A DNA stretch of 20,821 nucleotides from contig CAJMJM010000020.1 in NCBI GenBank assembly GCA_905213725.1, positions 1 through 20,821 on the forward strand, written 5' to 3'. Both the position numbers and the translations under genes were made by a program. The stretch comes from Collinsella aerofaciens. GTDB lineage: Bacteria; Actinomycetota; Coriobacteriia; Coriobacteriales; Coriobacteriaceae. Shown here in pieces: positions 15,614-20,821 of the stretch. How positions within the stretch are numbered: position 1 is the stretch's first letter; each line of letters opens with the position of its first letter. The notes under the pieces are model-generated. The model ran no database searches. It was not told the DNA's origin and saw only the letters and a program-made list of their open reading frames with translations.

Positions 15614-15630
15614 GATCTGCCACGTTTGTT

Positions 15631-15770
15631 TGTCTCGATCTGTAACATCTAGGCCGTTGAAAGTCGTCTTACTGTTACAGATTGAGATATTCGTCCCGAC
15701 GCCCGCCGTCTGTCTCGATCTGTAACAGATAGAGCCGATTTGCCCGCCCAGATGTTACAGGTTGAGATGT
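15631..15770. repeat. Two 80-bp-spaced inverted-repeat units
   Basis: TGTCTCGATCTGTAACA begins at 15631 and again at 15711. TGTTACAG(A/G)TTGAGAT begins at 15673 and again at 15753. Each unit can fold, TCTCGATCTGTAACA with TGTTACAGATTGAGA, and the differences between units leave G-U pairs rather than mismatches. The loops (about 26 nt) differ. No gene is visible here. The function is unknown; a RNA-level or REP-like element is likely. Confidence 0.7.
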
Positions 15771-15849
15771 TTGAAGATCGGGATAGAGAGTCGGCTCCTG
15801 TGTGGTGGTTTTCCAGTTTACCAACGATATACGCGCCGGCAAAAAAGTC

Positions 15850-15858
15850 TGCTATACT
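15850..15858 (+). promoter_or_regulatory. Extended -10 promoter of tRNA-Glu
   Basis: TGCTATACT gives a TG-n extended -10 (TATACT at 15853-15858), 10 nt before the tRNA 5' end. No good -35 is seen 17 nt upstream. Confidence 0.6.
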
Positions 15859-15868
15859 CTTTCCCGCT

Positions 15869-15945
15869 GTCCCCATCGTCTAGCGGCCAAGGACGCCACC
15901 CTTTCAAGGTGGATATCGCGGGTTCGAATCCCGCTGGGGGCACCA
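15869..15945 (+). tRNA. tRNA-Glu (anticodon UUC)
   Basis: A 77-nt cloverleaf. The acceptor stem GTCCCCA/TGGGGGC has one T-G pair. The D arm is GTCT...GGAC, the anticodon stem CCACC/GGTGG with loop CTTTCAA (anticodon TTC), and the T arm GCGGG-TTCGAAT-CCCGC. The discriminator is A and the CCA end is encoded. It reads GAA and GAG. Its own promoter and terminator make it a single-gene unit. Confidence 0.97.
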
Positions 15946-15958
15946 ACTCAAAAATGTA

Positions 15959-15999
15959 CGAACCCGCCGGATGTAAGGTCCGACGGGTTCGTTCTTTTT
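15959..15999 (+). terminator. Rho-independent terminator of tRNA-Glu
   Basis: CGAACCCG-c-CGGA pairs with TCCG-a-CGGGTTCG around loop TGTAAGG, followed by TTCTTTTT. It lies 13 nt past the tRNA end. Confidence 0.9.
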
Positions 16000-16035
16000 G
16001 CCGTTATAAAACGAAAAATACTCAATGCCCTTGCG

Positions 16036-16797
16036 CTAGATAAACAGCTCGCACTCCTTCCGCTCGGCACAGGCTTTGCTCAACATCTTGGTAGCCGCAG
16101 AGAGCATGATGGGGTTTACCGCGCGGGCGGCATGCAGACATACGGCGACACAGCGCATGCAAGAGATGCAGGCCTTTTTGTCCACCCGCTTGGGATCGTC
16201 TTTATCGATAGCGCCAACAGGGCACGCTGCGGCACAAGCCCCGCAAGCGGTGCACTCTTTTGTGGCCTTGGGCACCATACCGGCGCCCCCGGCCTTCTTA
16301 TAGGGACGATTGCCCGGAATAGCCGGCTCAGAAGCATCTCCTGCAGATATCTTTTGCTGAATCTGATTCGCAAACCCAGCGAGCTGCGCCGCGTCCTGTG
16401 GGTCTGGCCGACCGGCTGCAAACTGGCGAACAATAGAATGCTCGGCGATGGCAGAAACCGCCGCGATCACCCGAAAGCCCGCGCCCTTTGCCGCATCCTC
16501 AAGCTCGACCAGCGTGTCCTCATACGCGCGGTTTCCGTAAACACAAACCAGAACCGCCTGCGCACCGTTTCCCCGCATCATACCCAAGCGCTCCGCAGCC
16601 ACAGCCGGGACTCGCCCGCCATACGAGGGCACCGCGATCACGGCTACATCCTCTTTTGTCATCGCAACTGTGCGAAAACCAAGCCCGCTATCGGTCAGAT
16701 CTACAGCAACGGTTTCCCCTTCCAACGCATTGGCAATGTAGCCAGACGCCTTTTCCGTTCCGCCGGTCGGGCTAAACACGATATCGAATACCTTCAT
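16036..16797 (-). CDS. EFR1-type flavodoxin/ferredoxin protein
   Basis: A 253-residue electron carrier. The N-terminal flavodoxin-like domain (about 1-150) begins KVFDIVFSPTGGTEK, with an FMN phosphate-loop-like SPTGGT (9-14), and has VPSYGGRVP (57-64) as a second FMN loop. The C-terminal 2x[4Fe-4S] ferredoxin domain has Cys182/185/188/192-P and Cys210/213/216/220; the last lacks the usual following proline (CLHAA). This architecture is common in anaerobes, often of unknown partner. The start is ATG 16797, with GGGGAGG eight bases upstream; 55 open codons before it are rejected. The direct repeat AAACGTCCG/AAACGTCCG in its leader (about 16822-16839) could be a regulatory site. It is single, with glutamine synthetase upstream behind a terminator. 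Confidence 0.88.
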   Translation of the reverse strand: MKVFDIVFSPTGGTEKASGYIANALEGETVAVDLTDSGLGFRTVAMTKEDVAVIAVPSYGGRVPAVAAERLGMMRGNGAQAVLVCVYGNRAYEDTLVELEDAAKGAGFRVIAAVSAIAEHSIVRQFAAGRPDPQDAAQLAGFANQIQQKISAGDASEPAIPGNRPYKKAGGAGMVPKATKECTACGACAAACPVGAIDKDDPKRVDKKACISCMRCVAVCLHAARAVNPIMLSAATKMLSKACAERKECELFI

Positions 16798-16929
16798 CGG
16801 ATAATCCTCCCCTTTACGAACAAACGTCCGAAACGTCCGCATGCCAAAACAGGTTACAACTTTTAAGATGCCCCGCGCGAAACACCTGCTCGGCTGCAAG
16901 TTCAGAGCAGGTCCGAGCGACATAAAGAG

Positions 16930-16957
16930 AAGGGGCCTCGCACAGGCGAGACCCCTT
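16930..16957 (-). terminator. Terminator hairpin after glutamine synthetase
   Basis: AAGGGGCCTCGC pairs with GCGAGACCCCTT (one mismatch) around ACAG. On minus it is followed by a weak CTCTTTATG. It lies 24 nt past the C-terminal end of the synthetase frame. Confidence 0.65.
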
Positions 16958-16981
16958 CGCACACAAAATCAAACGTGTCTG

Positions 16982-17488
16982 TTACACATAGAACAGAATG
17001 TCGTCGTAGGTCGGAACCGGCCAGTAGTCGGCGGCCACGATCTCCTCCATGGCATCCACGGCGGCACGCAGCGCATCCATAGCGGGAACGACCTCGTGCG
17101 CGTACACGTTGGCCTGCTCCTGACCATCGAGAGCCTCGGCCTTCTGATGCACGGCGTCGAGCGCCTTGATGGAGTCGTTAATGGTGGTGATACCGTAGCA
17201 GAGCTTGTTGAGCGTGTTCTGCTCGCACTGCATGGCGGCCTCAGCACCGGCGGCACGAATAGTCTCAAGGCCCTTAGCGACCTTGGTGGCATAGGCGGTA
17301 ATGACCGGGCGATAGGTACGACGCGCCTCGCGAACCATCGTGGTAGCCTCGATGTTCATGAGCTTGTTGTACTTCTCGAGCTTGCAGTCGTAGCGGCACT
17401 GAGCCTCGGCCTTGGTCAGGACGCCCGTCTCCTCAAAGAGCGCGATGGCCTTATCGGAAACAAAGGCGGGCAGGGCGTCGGCCGTGGT
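16982..17488 (-). pseudogene. glnN: C-terminal part of class III glutamine synthetase, after an in-frame amber codon
   Basis: This continues in the same frame directly after the TAG at 17489-17491. It encodes about 168 residues, beginning TTADALPAFVSDKAIALFEE and ending WPVPTYDDILFYV. This is the helical C-terminal region typical of class III enzymes. No frameshift or second stop is present, so the only lesion is the amber codon. An internal ATG at 17359 could start a 125-residue fragment, but I see no ribosome site that would favour it. Either the strain has a recent null mutation, the base is a sequencing error, or the stop is read through. Confidence 0.85.
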
Positions 17489-19069
<1,581 letters not shown>

Positions 19070-19148
19070 ACGGAACTCCCTTCGTATCGGCACCGCGTGA
19101 GAAGCGGTGTTGATTACTAACGAACGAGTCATAGCTTAGACTCGCCGT

Positions 19149-19186
19149 GTTTCCGCGACATTACCGTTATGTTGCTGTCGCGAAAC
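19149..19186. promoter_or_regulatory. Inverted repeat resembling paired GlnR boxes
   Basis: GTTTCCGCGACA and TGTCGCGAAAC flank 15 nt. Each arm also reads as a near GTnAC-n6-GAAAC site, the known actinobacterial GlnR consensus: GTTGC-n6-GAAAC on + (19171-19186) and GTAAT-n6-GAAAC on - (19149-19164). It lies 80-117 nt before glnN, so nitrogen control is a reasonable inference. Confidence 0.45.
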
Positions 19187-19305
19187 CAATCAATGAGGTT
19201 ACCCTATCGAGGCGGCGTTGCCACCCTCAATAGCCAATCAACTGCATAAATTGCAGACCTCTCCCCATGGTTTAAGGGTAGTCAATTTGGGATGGAGCTC
19301 TATTA

Positions 19306-19331
19306 ACTGGTATTTTGCATCAGATACCAGT
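19306..19331. promoter_or_regulatory. Inverted repeat ACTGGTAT/ATACCAGT
   Basis: A perfect 8-bp arm pair has a 10-nt spacer, with CTAT and ATAG further out (19300-19303, 19336-19339). It may be a repressor site for metF or glnN. The regulator is unknown. Confidence 0.4.
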
Positions 19332-19495
19332 CTTTATAGTCCGTGCCTAGATTAGCCGCTCTGTTATAGAGAAAGCCGATAGCAAGGCATCTTTGATTGG
19401 TATCCCCGAATAACGAGTGAAACTCCACCGTGACACAGTGGTGCTGTAGAATCCTTACAACACATCACACTATTACGTATCTAGAGGAGCACGAT

Positions 19496-20368
19496 ATGCG
19501 CGTCGACGAGGTTTTAAAGCAGGCAGCATCCCAGGGCACCGCGCCCGTTTCGTTTGAGATGTTCCCGCCCAAGGGCGAGCTCACCCTCGACACGGCTCGC
19601 GAAGTGGCAGGCAATCTGTGCAAGCTTTCGCCGAGCTTTGTCTCGGTCACCTGCTCGGCCGGCGGCTCGGGCAACGGTGCCACCACCGCCCCCATCGCGC
19701 ATATGATTTCGAGCGAATTCGACACGCCCTCGGTGGCACACCTTACCTGCGTGGGCCGCTCGCATGCCGATATCGCCGCCAAGATCGACGAGTATCGCAC
19801 CGCCGGCGTTGAAAACATCCTGGCCCTGCGTGGAGATCTCCCTGCCGGCGCGACCGAGGACGACAAGCCCGCCTCCGACTACGCCTACGCCCGCGACCTC
19901 ATCCCCGAGCTCGTCGACGCCGGCTTTTGCGTGGGCGCCGCAGCCTACCCCGAGGGCCACATTGCCTGTGAGGATCTCAACCTCTCGGTCGAACACCTCA
20001 AGCAAAAACAGGACGCCGGCGCGAGCTTCTTTGTGACGCAGCTCTTCTTTGATAACGAGTGCTTCTACCGTTTTCGCGAGCTTGCCGACAAGGCCGGCAT
20101 CACCGTGCCCATTACCGCGGGCATCATGCCGTTTATGGGCAAGTCGCAGATCAGCCGCATGGTCTTTATGTGCGGCGCGTCGCTGCCCTCCCCCGTCATC
20201 AAGATTCTCGCCAAGTACGAGAACGACCCCGAGAGCCTGCAGGCAGCCGGTGTAGATTATGCCGCCCGCCAGCTTTGCGACCTCAAGGAGCACGGCGCCG
20301 ACGGCCTGCACCTGTACACTATGAACCGTCCTGCGATCGCCGCGACCATTATGGAGCGCCTGGGGTAA
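19496..20368 (+). CDS. metF: Methylenetetrahydrofolate reductase
   Basis: Reduces 5,10-methylene-THF to 5-methyl-THF, the methyl donor for methionine synthase. It is 290 residues, a single FAD TIM-barrel domain of bacterial length. The N-terminus has SFEMFPPK with the catalytic Glu21. ILALRGDLP carries Asp114, which matches the flavin-tuning Asp of E. coli MetF. YPEGH (151-155) and FFVTQLFFD (178-186, Gln182) line the folate pocket. The start is ATG 19496, with AGAGGAG six bases upstream. The stop overlaps the next gene's ATG (TAATG), so it is translationally coupled to a MetH reactivation protein. That supports a B12-dependent methionine pathway. Confidence 0.96.
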   Translation: MRVDEVLKQAASQGTAPVSFEMFPPKGELTLDTAREVAGNLCKLSPSFVSVTCSAGGSGNGATTAPIAHMISSEFDTPSVAHLTCVGRSHADIAAKIDEYRTAGVENILALRGDLPAGATEDDKPASDYAYARDLIPELVDAGFCVGAAAYPEGHIACEDLNLSVEHLKQKQDAGASFFVTQLFFDNECFYRFRELADKAGITVPITAGIMPFMGKSQISRMVFMCGASLPSPVIKILAKYENDPESLQAAGVDYAARQLCDLKEHGADGLHLYTMNRPAIAATIMERLG

Positions 20369-20821
20369 TGGAAAAACCGCACATCGATACAACCGCTGTC
20401 GAAGTGCCGGCCGACCTTGCGTCGCCGGCGCTTTACCGTGTCGATGCTGCGCACCATCCCCGTGTCGACCGTGCCGAGATGCTGCGGTATCTGGGTTACG
20501 GCGGCCAGCAGATTGAACCCGAGCTGTCACGACGTATTGAGCTTGTGGTCGAGCGTCTGGAACTTGACATTGAGCCCCGTGGCGTGCGCCGCGTGTTTGC
20601 CGTCGATGCCACGGGCGTGGACGAACAAAGTGAGCCTTGCATTCACTTGGTCGGCACCAACGTTGAGCTGCGAGGTCGCGATATCTATCGACATCTCAAA
20701 GATGCCCGCTTTGCCGCGCTCATGGCATGCACCCTCGGCATGGACGCCGAGCGTCGCCTGCGCACCACGGGAGCCCACCATCCCCTGGAGGGCGCCGTGC
20801 TCGCCGCCGCGTGCTACGCAT
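20368..20821 (+). CDS. Stand-alone MetH activation-domain protein (3' end outside window)
   Basis: The first 151 residues of a gene cut by the window edge. RYLGYGGQQIEPEL (40-53), LRGRDIYRHLKDA (101-113) and ALMACTLGMDAERRLR (117-132) match the vitamin B12-dependent methionine synthase activation domain, which binds S-adenosylmethionine and rescues oxidised cobalamin. In E. coli this is the last domain of MetH; here it starts its own gene with no preceding catalytic domains. The ATG lies inside the metF stop. A MetH lacking this domain may be encoded further right or elsewhere. Confidence 0.85.
   Translation, partial: MEKPHIDTTAVEVPADLASPALYRVDAAHHPRVDRAEMLRYLGYGGQQIEPELSRRIELVVERLELDIEPRGVRRVFAVDATGVDEQSEPCIHLVGTNVELRGRDIYRHLKDARFAALMACTLGMDAERRLRTTGAHHPLEGAVLAAACYA

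Larger units (their letters stand above)
19070..19495. other. 426-bp divergent control region, glnN/metF
   Basis: No gene is seen. It carries two clear inverted repeats (19149-19186 and 19306-19331, listed separately) and a smaller CTCT-GTTAT-AGAG near 19361-19373. No textbook -35/-10 pair stands out for either gene; TAGAAT at 19447-19452 is a possible -10 for metF. The sequence is more AT-rich than the genes around it. Confidence 0.5.

Noticed and set aside
15631..15770. CRISPR array
   Set aside because: Only two units. The repeated parts are inverted arms with a different loop, not identical direct repeats with uniform spacers, and no cas gene is nearby.
19514..20530. 338-codon open frame on - opposite metF
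   Set aside because: An antisense shadow of an unmistakable MetF.

Overview
The window is about 20.8 kb of GC-rich bacterial DNA. The gene content is a class III glutamine synthetase, a MurT/GatD peptidoglycan-amidation enzyme, iron and zinc polyol/alcohol dehydrogenases, ferredoxin-like proteins and a separate MetH reactivation domain. This points to an anaerobic fermentative Gram-positive of the Actinomycetota, most likely Coriobacteriia near Collinsella. That placement is inferred from gene content and composition, not from a marker comparison.

Layout. 1-550: non-coding DNA with a recurring TTATTCCCG word, hairpins and the guaA terminator. 551-2149 (-): guaA. 2417-3430 (+): asparaginase. 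3453-4137: a small XRE regulator and an unknown protein, diverging from a perfect 24-bp palindrome. 4147-5618 (-): a DUF1648 membrane protein behind ychF. 5733-6986 (-): a four-cluster Fe-S protein. 7138-10726 (-): two GldA-type dehydrogenases and an iron alcohol dehydrogenase; the second GldA and the alcohol dehydrogenase have clear terminators, and I saw none after the first GldA. 11227-15569 (+): two related, unrecognised helical proteins and a 725-residue MurT-GatD fusion, probably one operon. 15577-15999: terminator, an 80-bp-period inverted-repeat element, tRNA-Glu and its terminator. 16036-16797 (-): a flavodoxin/ferredoxin protein. 16982-19069 (-): class III glutamine synthetase split by one in-frame amber codon. 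19496-20821 (+): metF overlapping the start of a stand-alone MetH activation-domain gene that runs off the window.

How they fit together. GuaA, GlnN and GatD all make or use glutamine amide nitrogen, and the asparaginase releases ammonia. The dehydrogenases and Fe-S proteins fit NADH recycling in a fermenter. MetF and the activation protein serve B12-dependent methionine synthesis.

The most interesting points are the amber-split glutamine synthetase, the one-polypeptide MurT-GatD with its two unknown operon partners, and two families of structured intergenic repeats. In both families, base changes in the stems are compensated, which suggests selection on RNA or single-strand structure. I found no phage, transposase, CRISPR array or obvious defence system.
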